Positions 44,111-55,166 of a stretch of DNA of 64,000 nucleotides are shown here, piece after piece. The stretch's first letter is position 1, and every line of letters begins with the position of its first letter. Source of the DNA: Coenobita brevimanus (lineage: Eukaryota; Arthropoda; Malacostraca; Decapoda; Coenobitidae); assembly GCA_032717465.1 (NCBI GenBank), contig CM064748.1, forward strand, positions 8,451,392 through 8,515,391, written 5' to 3'. The notes below the pieces were generated by a model. The model saw only the letters and a program-made list of their open reading frames with translations, made no database searches and had not been told where the DNA came from. Made by a program: the position numbers and the translations under genes.

Positions 44111-45311
44111 TACTAGCATTGAGAGTGAATGTCACTTTCATCTTCACTCTCATAACTCATAGCATTCAGACATGCTAGAGTGAAACTTTCACTTTCATTA
44201 CTCCTAGGGTATATACTCATATTCTTATAATACTACTCATTTACATTTCTATTTACGTTCTGTATTTTATTTATGTTATTTACATTTCTATTTTATTTAC
44301 ACTGTGTTATGCACTGTCACTTGAAATAACTTATAAAACTATTTTCCATTGTTCACGTATATTTACATTCATTACTTTCACTTGCTGTTTACACATTATT
44401 TACACATTATTTACAATTCCACTTGCACTGTTTTACTCAATAGAAAGATCGTAGTCACTCTTTTATCAATTGTCAGCCCTTTACCTTCTTCCACACGAGG
44501 TTTAGTAGGGGGTAAAGGTCACAGGGCCCTTTCCATGGGGGTGAAAAAAGGCCCTGAAGTCAGCAAGAGGATGAGCCAGACCTCCTCTTCGGAAGATGAG
44601 AGATAACTGATAAAGGAGGGCCGGCCCGCGTTGAGGCCTACTTGAGGGTTATTCAGCACTACCAACGTAGCTCTTGAAACAGCTATGTATTTCACTGAAA
44701 TGATTGGCAGGAAATCTAGACAATACATTATAAATTAGGTAGTTCCAGGTGAATGTAAATATCACTTAGGCTTCTCCCTTCCCTCCTTATATGTGTAATT
44801 ATTACGAAAATAGATTATATGGCATATTTCAAGGGGAAAAAAACAGCGAAAATTAGCGAACGAGTGCACGTGAGGTGTTGTCAGGTGATAATTAGCCAAT
44901 TCCAGGTGTATGGCACTCTCACTTACCTTATTTCTTTCTTGTATATATTATTTGGTATAAGAATACGACATAGGGCTTATTTCAATGGATGAAATCAGTG
45001 AAAAATTCCAGGGAAGATTTAGTTAGCGTAGCACGGCCGGGCAGGCGAGAGGATAGGGTAATGGAAGGGGGGTAGGGAGGGGAGTCAAGAACGGGGAGAA
45101 ATGGCTAAATTGTCAACAATGGATGGGAGTACAGATGAGATTAGGAGTGCTGACTAGTGTTGGACATTGGCAGTACTGATAGATGATACAAGCCACCACT
45201 TGGAAGCCCGGATGAATTCAAAATAACACATACTCACAAAAGCGACGCCCCGTGGTATGATCCCTTCCTCACAAGCGTCACGAAAGTCACGCCCCGCGGT
45301 TAAGGGGTTAA

Positions 45312-46067
45312 GTATCATAGTCTTCCTCTGCACATTATTAAGGTTGTCAAGTAAATGTCTCTGAGACTCAGATTTTGCCCTGAAAACCTCTTATCTAGCC
45401 CTATGCTTGCCACTAAACTATGAAACTATTTTTGAACAAGTCAGCCAAGCAGCACAATTTGTATGAAAGTATAGTTCACAAGAAATGAGCTGACAATTAT
45501 CTTACCTAACTTCTTATACCAAGACGTAGACTCGTCACATACCGAACAAACCACATTTTCTGGTCCTGAGTCGGTCAGTTAATAACGAGCATCGGTCACA
45601 AAGCCCTTTTCACACTCGCTGCACTTAATGTCAAAACTTGAATTTCACTGCCCCCTCATCATTAGCATTTTTAGTTTTTCAATCACTGTCCAACAAAGAC
45701 ACTACCCACATCATGTAACACCTAACACATTTTATCTAATTGTCCAAATCTTACTCTTGTTCGCATTAAGCTCCCACACCACACAATAAAGTTACTGCGG
45801 AACTGCACACTCAGTTATTATATGAAATGAAGGGCAAGGAAATAAATAAACAAATGCTTCTCGACACAACAACAGTTAACACAACAGTTTAGGCAGGCAG
45901 CAGCTGGTATGGGACGTGGGTCATGTGGGTTGGCTTACATTAAAGAACTCTACCAGCCAACAAAAGTACAATACAGGAGTTGTAAACAAATGAACCTACG
46001 TGGAAATCCACTAGCTAAATGCACCCACTTCCCACTCTGTTTCTTCCGTGCAAATGAGAGATATTAA
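45312..46067 (-). repeat. Composite repeat F, copy F3, first part
   Basis: Begins at the TTAA next to the piggyBac-like element with GTATCATAGTCTTCCTCTGC and follows F1 from about 14909 with few differences to GAGAGATATTAA. There A4 is inserted. It includes the cysteine-rich coding remnant on the minus strand. Confidence 0.75.
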
Positions 46068-46093
46068 AATCTATCTATCTATTGCCAGACGCC

Positions 46094-49000
46094 TCAATCC
46101 CGTTTGGGGTGGCCACAAACAAATCGCCTCCAAGTCGCCCTGTCCCCCGCCATTTCACTGCCCTGCTCCCAACTCACACCCCCCTCTCTCATATACCTCT
46201 CCACCCCATCCCTCCATCTCATCCTCGGCCTCCCCCTCCCTCTTCCCCCCTCCACCTCACTCATATACACTCTCTTCGTCAGTCTTTCATCCTTCATCCT
46301 CTCCACATGGCCAAACCACCTTAGTGTGTTCCTCATAACGCTTCCTATCACATCCACATCCACACCACAAAGCTCCTTTATATCCTCATTCGTCAGCCTG
46401 TCTCTACACGTGACTCCACAGGCTCCTCTTAAATAACTCATTTCCACTGCTCTCACTCTTGACTTGTGTCCTTCCAACAATGTCCAAGATTCACTTCCGT
46501 ACGTTAGAGTTGGTATCACAATACTGTCATGTAGTAACTTTTTCACTTCCATGCTCACTTACCTGTTTCTTATCACTGCTCTCAAAGAACCAGCAACCTT
46601 TCTTCCCTGCTGTACCCTTTCAAGCACTTCACCCTCCAAAGCTCCATCCTTACTCATCACACTACCCAAGTACTTAAACGTACTCACATTTTCCAATTCC
46701 TCACCATCCAACCTCGCTGTGCATTCACTACTTCACCTCTCTCAAAGACCATCACTTTACTCTTCCCTACATTCACCTTTAGATTCAGTTTCTTACACAC
46801 TCTCTTAAACTCATCAACCAAGCCTTGCAGCTCCCCTTCGTCTTCACTCAACAACACAGTATCATCTGCAAACAACAGTACAGGGTGTTTCCAAACACAA
46901 TCCTCTCTCACCAGGGCCACTCCAACATCCACTACCCTACCTTGTACCTCTTTTATTACCCCATCCATGTACAAGTTGAACAACCATGGAGACATGACAC
47001 ATCCCTGTTTCAAACCAACTTTCAAAGAGAAAAATTCACTTAGTTCACCATCCACACGCACTGCAGCCTTAGCACCATCGTACATACTCGTCACAGCATT
47101 CAACAACTTCCCATCTACTCCATATATTCTTAACACTTTCCACAATTCTTATCTATCCACCCTGTCATATGCTTTCTCCAAATCCATGAAAGCCGCATAC
47201 AACTTCTTTCCCTTCTCTAGAAACTTTTCCACTAAAGATCTAAGAATGAATATCTGATCTACACAACCTCTTCCCTTCCTAAAGCCTCCCTGTTCTTCTC
47301 CAACTAATTTCTCTGTTCTTTCTCTAACTCTGTCTATAAGTATCCTACCATACACTTTTCCTATTATACTAAGAAGACAAATGCCCCTATGATTACCACA
47401 CACTTCTTTTTCCCCTTTTCCTTTGTACAAGGGAATAATTATACCTGACTTCCAATCCTCCGGGACTCTACCTTCCTCCCAGGCCAATCTGCACATCTTC
47501 CACATCCATTCTACTACTATCTCTCCCCCATGCTTCAGCATTTCACCACACACTCCATCAATTCCTGGGGCTTTCCTCGATTTAACTTTCTTCATTGCTT
47601 CCACAACTTCTATCCTACTGATTTCTTCCTGTCTTCTCACCTCCCTCCTTCTCCCAGCCATTCCCCAGCCACTTATACTCGCATTACTTCCATCCTCTAC
47701 GTTCAACAATTCCTTAAAGTGTTCTCTCCATCTACTCACTTTTTCTCCCTTCTCCACTAGTAATCTACCATTTTTATCTTTCACTCCTCTGCTAACTTCA
47801 CTTCCACCCTGTCTTACTCTTTTCACTTCTCTCCAGAACATTTTCTTACAGTCCCTCCACTTTACACTCAAATTCCTTCCAAATTCCTCATCCACTCTCT
47901 TCTTACTCTCTTTTACTAATCTTTTCACCTCTCTCTTTCTTTCCATATATAACTCTCTCTTCCACCTCTCAACTTCTTCCACGCCCCTATTTCTCATCCA
48001 TTCATTGTATGCTTTCTTCTTTTGCGCCACAGCCTGTTTCACCTCTTCAGTCCACCATGCTGTTCCTTGCACCCCCCTCCGTCTTCTCTTCCTTCCACAC
48101 AACACATCACATGCTGCACATATTTCTTCTGTAAATATCTTACATACACCTTCCACGTCCCCCATCTGCTCCAATTCATATTTGTCCAATCGTTCCTCCA
48201 CTTCTCTCTTATACTCCACCTTTTTCTCATCCTCTTGTAACCTTTCCACTCTCCTTGCAACTACTCCTTCCTCTCGTCTTTCCCTTCTTATATTCTACCA
48301 TCTTACTTGCATTCTAATTCTGGCCACCACCAAGTAGTGTTCAGAAAGTCCACTCCCCCAACCTCTATACACTCTTGCATCCTTTCATCCACACACACAT
48401 AATCAATCATTGCCTTCCTTTCATTCAGTTCACCACCCACCCTTCTCATCACTCGCCATGTATACCTGTGAATCATTTTATGCCTGAAGAGGGTATTGGC
48501 TATCACCAACCCCCTCCCAGCACAAATGTCCACTAACGCACTCCCATTCTCATCTATCTCAGCAGACACACCCCACTCACCAACAATTCCATCCACCTTC
48601 ACATTCCCAACTTTACCATTCATATCACCAATCAAAAACACTCTCTCATTCCTTTCAAACTTTTCCATGCACACTTCCACATTTGTCCAGAACTCTTCTC
48701 TCACTTTTCTAGCACGATCTTGCATTGGTGCATTCACACACACAATCGCCCACATCTGAATTCCAACTTTCAACTTTACCCACACAATCCTTGACCCAAC
48801 TGTTCCATACTGTCTTATGCTCCTCTTCCATCTTTTACTCACAACTACACATACTCCTTCCTTTGCCCTCTCATTCTCACCTACTCCTGCACATATACCC
48901 CATCCATACTCCCATTCTCTCACACTTTCTCCTTTCCATTTCAATTCAGTAATTCCACATACATCCACTTTTGCACCCTCAAGCACCTGGACAATCTCTC

Positions 49001-49148
49001 TCTCTTTCACCTCATCATTCGCTCCTCTTATATTCCATGTACTCATTACCAAGTCCTTTCTCCGGTCCGGGGTCGTCATCGTTTGGTCAGTCCTTGTCCG
49101 AGGCTTCTTGTTTGTTTTTTTAGTTAGTTGTTTACCGGGGAGGGGCAC
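46094..49148 (-). pseudogene. Family A endonuclease/RT polyprotein of A4, several lesions
   Basis: Starts at 49148 with an N-terminal extension rich in Lys/Thr (KKTNKKPRTRTDQ) not kept in the truncated copies, then the endonuclease (STWNIRGANDE, ITELKWKGE, LIGDMNGKVGN, IDYVCVDERM). A 19 bp deletion near 48375, between GGATGC direct repeats, shifts the frame before the SDH motif. The linker and RT continue in 48249-47149 and 47145-46684 (FADDTVLL present) and the C-terminus in 46558-46094. Other breaks: a stop near 47147 and a frameshift near 46690. As the most complete 5' end it defines the likely start codon of the family. Confidence 0.87.
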
Positions 49149-49236
49149 TAACCCTCCGCCAACCCTTTTAGTCGCCTTTTACGACAAGCAGGGATACTGG
49201 GGGAGTATTCTTGAAAACCCCCCTACCCCCAGGGGG
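49141..49236 (-). promoter_or_regulatory. Conserved RTE 5' leader (same in A4, B1 and B4)
   Basis: Nearly identical in A4 and in B1 (about 1000-1093) and B4 (about 63243-63336). On the sense strand it reads CCCCCTGGGGGTAGGGGGG, then CAAGAATACTCCCCCAGTAT, then TGCTTGTCGTA(A/C)(A/G)AGGCGACTAAAAGGG. It can form ATACT-CCCCC-AGTAT, with a loop complementary to the upstream G runs (a pseudoknot), and GTCG/CGAC. Its role is unknown; an internal promoter, a translation element or a self-cleaving ribozyme are all possible. Confidence 0.65.
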
Positions 49237-49456
49237 GGTGAATAATTAAGAGAAAAACTAAATCTTTGTGTTATTGCACAATGGTTACTTCCCCCTGCCC
49301 GAAATTGGAACTCTGCTATTGTTCGAGATATTTTTATGGCTCTCTGGAATGTACCTACATCTTTAGGTGGTAAAACAGATCTAGATGATGATGATGATGA
49401 TGATGATAACAATGTTCAATTGTAAATAACATTCAATAAAGTTTGTTTCATTTAAC
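49237..49456 (-). repeat. Composite repeat F, copy F3, second part
   Basis: Continues F3 after A4 (GGTGAATAATTAAG, GTTATTGCACAATGGTTACTT, then the GAT run and AATAAAGTTTG). Confidence 0.75.
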
Positions 49457-49762
49457 CTGGCCTCCCCATCACCCCTTACAGCCAGCCCAGTCCACAGGCA
49501 AAACAGACAGAGAAAAAGGGCATAATATACCACATTAAAACCACCACCATCATCATCATCACCCCATCTCTCTTCACACAAGCGTGCACGCACACATACA
49601 TACATACACATTAGGAAGGCAGAACGACAGAATAAAAAACAACGTAAAATGATTGAATGTGGCATATGCTAACATAAATGGCTTAACCTCAGCAATGCTG
49701 GAAATCAACAATTTCTTGACGGTAAATGAGCCCGATATTATGTGCTTCGTAGAGACCAAGCT
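49457..49762 (+). mobile_element. CR1-like copy D4: 5' unit and endonuclease start only
   Basis: The CCTGGCCTCCCCATCACCCC unit, ACC/ATC-rich and CACACATACATAC tracts, then NVAYANINGLTSAMLEINNF and EPDIMCFVETKL, the endonuclease N-terminus of family D. It is cut at GAGACCAAGCT where B3 begins. This and 58190-58440 show that the unit belongs directly upstream of D ORF2. Confidence 0.8.
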
Positions 49763-50934
49763 ATTTGTTCTAAGATGTTTAGTGAAGTATCTAGAGAAGA
49801 GAAAGAAAGTGTATGCTGCCTTCATGGACTTGGAAAAAGCTTATGACAGAATAGATAGGCAAGGTATGTGGAAGGTATTAAGAATATATGGAGTGGAGGG
49901 GAAATTGCTGAGTGCTGTGAAGAGTATGTACGAAGGAGCTAGGGATACGGTGCGAGTGGATGGTGAGCTGAGTGAGTTCTTTAATATCAATGTGGGACTA
50001 AAACAGTTCTGTGATGTCTCCATGGCTGTTTAATATATACATGGATGGTGTTGTAAAGGAGATGCAAGGTAGGCCAGTGGATGTGGGGGTGGCTCTAATG
50101 AATGAGGGTGAGATTTGGAAGATTCCGGTGTTGCTGTTTGCTGATGATGCAGTATGTTGAGTGAGGATGAATGGGAGTTGCAAGATTTGGTGAATGAATT
50201 TGGGACAATGTGTAGGAAGAGGAATTGGAAAGTTAATGTAAACAAAAGTAAAGTTATGGTGTTTGAGAGGAATGAAGACACAGAGTATGCAGTGAGGTTG
50301 GATGGTGAGGATATGGAGAAGGTGAGTGCATTCAAGTACTTGGGTAAAGTGATGAGTAAGGATGGAACTTTGGGGAATGAAGTGCGTGAAAGGGTACAGC
50401 AGGGATGGCAGGTTGTTGGTACACTGAAAGCAGTGATGAGAAATAGGGAGGTGAGTATGGAAGTTAAGAAGAAACTCCATGATAGTATTCTGATCCCTAC
50501 CCTAACGTATGGAAGCAAGGCGTGGATCTTGCAAAAGGGGAACAAGTCAAGAGTAAGAGCAGTGGAAATGAGTTACTTGAGAGGAGTATGTGCAGTGACG
50601 TGGAGGGACAGGTTGATGAATGAAGAAGTGAAGGAACATTGTGGGGTGGATGTGGATGTGGTTGAGAAGATTAGGAGAAATAACCTGAGGTGGTTTGGAC
50701 ATGTGAAGAGAATGGAGAATGACTAAGAGGGTGTATGTAGGTGAGGTGGAGGGAGGGAGAGGGAGGGGTAGACCGAGGATGAGGTGGAGGGATGGAGCTG
50801 AGAGATATATGAGGGAGGGGAGGATGAGTTGGGGGGAGGGTAGTCAAATGGTGGGTGACAGAGCGACTTGGAGGCGTTTTGTGTGCGGCCACACTTTGCG
50901 GGATTAGGGCGTCGGGCTATAGATAGATAGATAG
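49763..50934 (+). mobile_element. RTE-type family B copy B3
   Basis: 5'-truncated in the RT (FVLRCLVKYLEK), then AAFMDLEKAYDRIDRQGMWKV, GARDTVRVDGELSEFF, LQDLVNEFGTMCRKRN, WFGHVKRMEND and a C-terminus ending in CTATAGATAGATAGATAG. Frames shift near 50010 (KQFCDVSMAV), at the LLFADDAV box near 50150 and at 50720. It is the uninterrupted counterpart of B2 and gives the empty site (AAGAATATATGGAG near 49890) for the insertions in B2. Confidence 0.88.
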
Positions 50935-51509
50935 GCATTAATTAAACATATGAAACATGCATAACACTCATCTATCGGTGGTAATGTTGTGTTGGAAGAG
51001 GGAAGCTAGCAGTCTCCTGCTGAGCAGTGTTGCCAGATTCCCAAACCCATATTATCGTACCCGGCACGTTAAAATTATCACTTTTTGATCAAAATTATCT
51101 CACTCATAAACAAAGGCATTTCTTCACATCTGTTCAAAAATCTTTATGCCTCTATAATATCCTCTTTCCAGATCATCACCATTCCCCTTGAGGATCATCA
51201 TCAACACTGAATCCTGTGTTGCCCCATGAGGACCGTATGTGCCCGGGGGAGGCAAGTTGGACCTGACATTTAAGATGAGAGTCAGCAGCCTCACTCATCC
51301 CTCAGTGGCATTACTTGAGCAATAAACCCCAAACACCCATCTGATATAAACCTGCACTGCCTCAATCCAAATGGAGTGCCTTAATTACCCACTAAATCAC
51401 CAGGTGCCATAATTTGCTTATATGATTACCACCCAGCATAGTAAATGGTTTCCTGGTGTACAGGAAACCATTTGGCTTGTCACACTTCTCTTGCCCACAT
51501 ATACAATTA

Positions 51510-52586
51510 CAGTACAATCCCAGCTATCCGGTATCCACACAAACCGAATACTCAGAAAAACGGGAAAATTCAAGGGCTGGTAAAAATGTCAGTAAGTTAT
51601 AACTGTGCGCCAATTTGAATGGACCGCCAAACCGCCGTTTGATCATGTCAAGCGAGATTGGGTGAAGTCAAACAAAGCGAGGTGAAGGCATTTCCGCCTA
51701 ATGTAAATCCCTAGCAATTCCTCTCAACCACCCCTCCTCTCCCCCTCTTTCCCCTACTTGAATTCAGTCATCCTCCACACCCTCCAAAAATCACCAGTCT
51801 GCTTTTTGCTACCAGACAGTCAACAAGCTCTCTTGCTATTGTGTTCCTCTGATAGACAGTAATTTGTACACTCCAAAATGCCTAAAGTGCAAACTAAACG
51901 TAAGCGTATCGTGCTTACCTTGAAACAGAAGCTGGACATATGCAACAGACTTGAAAAAGGCGAACATTATAAAACACTAATGGCTGAATATAAATGTTAA
52001 TAGGAATGAAAGTTTACTTTGTTGGAAGAAAAATAAATAAATAATATGCCTGCATTTCATACGTACATCATTTATTTTATTTTCTGCAAAACAGCTGAGT
52101 GGCGGGTGAGGGGTGGAGTGATAGAGGTCAGGTGGGGAAGAAGAAGAACAGTCGGGGTCAGAAACGTAAACAAAACTCACGTGGGGGCACAGGTGTCGTG
52201 ATAATTCTACAGTGCAGTCTTAACACATCATCAGATCACTAATAAATGTTCAAGCTTTTATTTCTTTATTTTATTTTTCAATTTTTATGAGTACAGTACA
52301 TATAATGAATACAGTAATTCGGTAAACAATGGACTGGTGCAATTTGCAGTACTGCAAATTGCTAGACATTGCACGCACGTGCGTTATGACCATAGTGTGT
52401 GTTTACAAGGCAGTTTTTCAGGCGGAATCTCTTAGTGTAACCCCTAATGTGACTGGTGAGTACCTGAACTGTATTTACTGCTGTGATAGCCTTTGTATAG
52501 ATTTGACTTCAAAATCAGAAATACGGGAAAATCTGTAACCGGGAAGGTAAATTCCCCAAGCCACCCGGTTAACTAGGATTGTACTG
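51510..52586 (+). mobile_element. Tigger-type DNA transposon, 1077 bp, internally deleted
   Basis: Ends CAGTACAATCCCAGCTATCC and, inverted, CAGTACAATCCTAGTTAACC, flanked by TA (51508-51509 and 52587-52588). F1 carries the empty TA at 14534-14535 in otherwise matching sequence. It keeps the start of a transposase gene (51878-52000) but not the DDE domain, so it depends on an autonomous relative. Confidence 0.92.
51878..52000 (+). pseudogene. Tigger/CENP-B-type transposase N-terminal remnant, 40 codons
   Basis: ATG to TAA, 40 residues: [20 protein letters not shown] then a helix with [17 protein letters not shown]. This matches the first helix-turn-helix of the CENP-B/Tigger DNA-binding region (basic N-terminus, LTLxQKLxI, LEKGE). 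The usual protein is about 500-600 residues; here it stops within the first HTH. A product would at best bind DNA and is probably not made. Confidence 0.8.
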
Positions 52587-53481
52587 TATACTATTCAGCC
52601 AATTATCTGGGAAAACACACTCATAAATAATCATATTTATAAAACCTGTAACTATCTTCACTCCTATATCTCATGAGGCCTTCTCCATTTCAGCAGTCAA
52701 CCCAGACACAGTTGCTGCCTTCCCCACCTGCATCCCTCCTATTGCCCTGCTCACAGTAGCAGCATCAAGCAAAGGCCAACAGCCAAACGCTGGATCTGCT
52801 GGCTCCAAACCTTCCCTGTCCCAACCTCATCATTCAACAACCAGTTGTAATGCTCTCTCCACGCAACTTGAATACCCTCACTGCCCACCACTACCTTTCC
52901 TTCAACATTCTTCACACACTGATATCCCAATATTCCCTCTTCATCTGATTTGCCACCTTAAGTATCATAGTCTTCCTCTGCACATTATTAAGGTTGTCAA
53001 GTAAATGTCTCTGAGACTCAGATTTTGCCCTGAAAACCTCTTATCTAGCCCTATGCTTGGCACTAAACTGTGAAACTATTTTTGAACAAGTCAGGCAAGC
53101 AGCATAATTTGTATGAAAGTATAGTTCACAAGAAATGAGCTGACAATTATCTTACCTAACTTCTTATACCAAGACGTAGACTCGTCACATACCGAACAAA
53201 CCACATTTTCTGGCCCTGAGTCGGTCAGTTAATAACGAGCATCGGTCACAAAGCCCTTTTCACACTCGCTGCACTTAATGTGAAAACTTGAATTTCACTG
53301 CCCCCTCATCATTAGCATTTTTAGTTTTTCAATCACTGTCCAACAAAGACACTACCCACATCATGTAACACCTAACACATTTTATCTGACTGTCCAAATC
53401 TTACTCTTGTTCGCATTAAGCTCCCACACCACACAATAAAGTTAGTGCGGAACTGCACACTCAGTTATTATATGAAATGAA

Positions 53482-53628
53482 GGGCAAGGAAATAAATAAA
53501 TAAATGCTTCTCCACACAACAACAGTTAACACAACAGCTTAGGCAGGCAGCAGCTGGTATGGGACGTGGGTCATGTGGGTCGGCTTAGATTAAAGAACTC
53601 TACCAGCGACCAACAAGAGTACAACACA
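53482..53628. repeat. 147 bp direct duplication flanking E2 (left copy)
   Basis: GGGCAAGGAAATAAATAAAT to AGTACAACACA, repeated at 54624-54770 with a few substitutions and no indel. It belongs to repeat F and brackets the E2 fragment. Confidence 0.88.
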
Positions 53629-54623
53629 GCTGAGGACTCTGTTAAGTGAGACACCAAGAATTTCAATACTTTTGGAGATAGGAATATTAGTAGCACTGAA
53701 GGTAATGTACGAATCTGGCAATATCTGTCTATTAGTTAACTGTATATATTTAGTTTTACTAGCATTAAAAGAGACAAGGTTGTTTTGTCCCCATTCACTG
53801 ATTGTAGCTAGATCTTGATTTATGGAGATGGCTGTACTGAGTTGAGAGGCAGAGATATTAGACTTTGTAAATGGATGTCTGAGTGTGAATGAACAATGTA
53901 GTGTTGAGTCATCTGCATATGAGTGAACGGGATTGTGAGTGACAGATAAGAGATCATTAATATGAATCAGAAATAGGGTTGGCGCCAGAACTGATCCCTG
54001 CGGCACGCCGGCGTTAACTGAGTGGAAATTCGAATATACATCATCTACTTTTACTCTTATTTTCCTGTCACTAAGATAAGAAGAAATCAAAGAAACAAAA
54101 GACGTTAGTTCATAGCAAGGGAGTTTGGACAGCAGGCAACGGTGCCATACTCTGTCGAAAGCTTTAGAGATATCAAGAGCTACTGCAGGAGTTTCTCCAA
54201 AAAGATCAATTGATTGATGGATGGTACGAGTTAAAAGATTGAGTATGTCAATGGTGGATCTTTCGTGGCGAAAACCGTATTGTCTATCACTAATTAAGTT
54301 GTTGGATTCAAGATGTTTAACAATATGCTTATTAATTAAAGTTTCAAATACCTTGCAAAGAGAAGATGTGACAGCTATTGGTCTGTAATTGGAGGAGTCA
54401 GACAAACTTCCTTTCTTTGGAACTGGGTGGATATTGGCTTCTTTCCATGAATTTGGGAATAAAGAAGTACGAATGCATAGTCTGAATAATTTGGCTAGGA
54501 CAGAGGCAAGTTCAGGGGAACACTTTTTCAAAACAATTGGCAGAATTCCATCTGGGCCTCGAGCTTTGTTGGTAGGTAAATTGTCTAGGATGGATTTTAT
54601 GAATCTTGTCTGTATTTTAAGTG
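53629..54623 (-). mobile_element. Jockey-like family E fragment E2, RT region open
   Basis: A 995 bp internal fragment of family E on the minus strand. The frame is open from about 54620 to 53629 and shows ARGPDGILPIVLKKCSPELA, NYRPIAVTSSLCKVFETLI, DRQYGFRHERSTIDILNLLT, VALDISKAFDRVWHR, VPQGSVLAPTLFLIHIND and SYADDSTLH. It lacks the endonuclease, the 3' end and poly-A, so it did not arrive by ordinary retrotransposition. The right junction shares GGGCAA with repeat F. It supplies the intact sequence across the 4 bp deletion in E1. Confidence 0.88.
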
Positions 54624-55166
54624 GGGCAAGGAAATAAATAAATAAATGCTTCTCGACACAACAACAGTTAACACAACAGCTTAGGCAGGCAGCAGCTGGT
54701 ATGGGACGTGGGTCACGTGGGTCGTCTTAGATTAAAGAACTCTACCAGCGACCAACAAAAGTACAACACAGGAGTTGTAAACAAATGCAGCCATGTGGAA
54801 ATCCATTAGCTAAATGCACCAACTTCCCACTCTGTTTGTCTCGTGCAACTGAGAGATATTAACATGCTGGTGAATAATTAACAGAAAAATTAAATGTTTG
54901 TGTTATTGTACGATGGTTACTTCCCTCTGCCCGAAATTGGGACTCTGCTGTTGTTCGAGATATTTTTCTGGCTCTCTGGAATGTACCAACATCTTTAGGT
55001 GGTAAAACAGATCTAGATGATGACGATGATAACAATGTTGAATTGTAAATAACATTCAATAAAGTTTGTTTCATTTAACCTGGCCTCCCCATCACCCCTT
55101 ACAGCCAGCCCAGTCCACAGGCAAAGACAGACAGAGAAAAAGGGCATAATATACCATATTAAAACC
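54624..55166 (-). repeat. Composite repeat F, copy F2 continued, plus CR1-like 5' unit
   Basis: 54624-54770 is the right copy of the 147 bp duplication. 54771-55078 continues F (GGAGTTGTAAACAAATG to AATAAAGTTTG). 55079-55166 is the CCTGGCCTCCCCATCACCCC unit, cut by the A5 insertion at ATTAAAACC. Confidence 0.8.

Larger units (their letters stand above)
37947..45307. mobile_element. TTAA-flanked long inverted repeat, piggyBac-like, hosting a Jockey-like insertion
   Basis: TTAA lies at both edges (37943-37946 and 45308-45311), and the termini are CCCCTTAACCGCGGGG-type inverted repeats. TTAA targets with CCC-starting ends are the piggyBac hallmark. The arms extend far inward: left 37947-38361 plus 41719-42482, right 44111-45307, each about 1.2 kb and highly similar. 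The left arm is split by E1. The right flank joins repeat F at a TTAA that is uninterrupted in F1 and F2 (ACCTTAAGTATCATAG near 14905 and 52960). I see no transposase, so it is non-autonomous. It could be one foldback-like element or two inverted copies, the left one ending at 43065. Confidence 0.75.
46068..49236 (-). mobile_element. RTE-type family A copy A4, full length with 5' leader
   Basis: The only family A copy here with both ends: on the minus strand it runs from the leader (CCCCCTGGGGGTAGGGGGG at 49236) to the (ATAG)n tail at 46068, about 3.17 kb. It is inserted in F3 between GAGAGATATTAA and GGTGAATAATTA. Comparison with F2 (GAGAGATATTAACATGCTGG) shows that about 6 target bases were lost and none duplicated. 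The coding region is 49148-46094. Confidence 0.92.
50935..53628 (-). repeat. Composite repeat F, copy F2, with a Tigger insertion
   Basis: Matches F1 from GCATTAATTAAACATATG to ACCAACAA(A/G)AGTACAACACA, including the family C fragment, with a 1077 bp insertion absent from F1. It ends where the E2 fragment starts. B3 plus F2 versus B2 plus F1 forms a segmental duplication of at least 3 kb. Confidence 0.8.

Noticed and set aside
52329..52538. 69-codon plus-strand frame in the right half of the Tigger element
   Set aside because: No similarity to Tigger transposase motifs and not continuous with the HTH remnant; probably chance.
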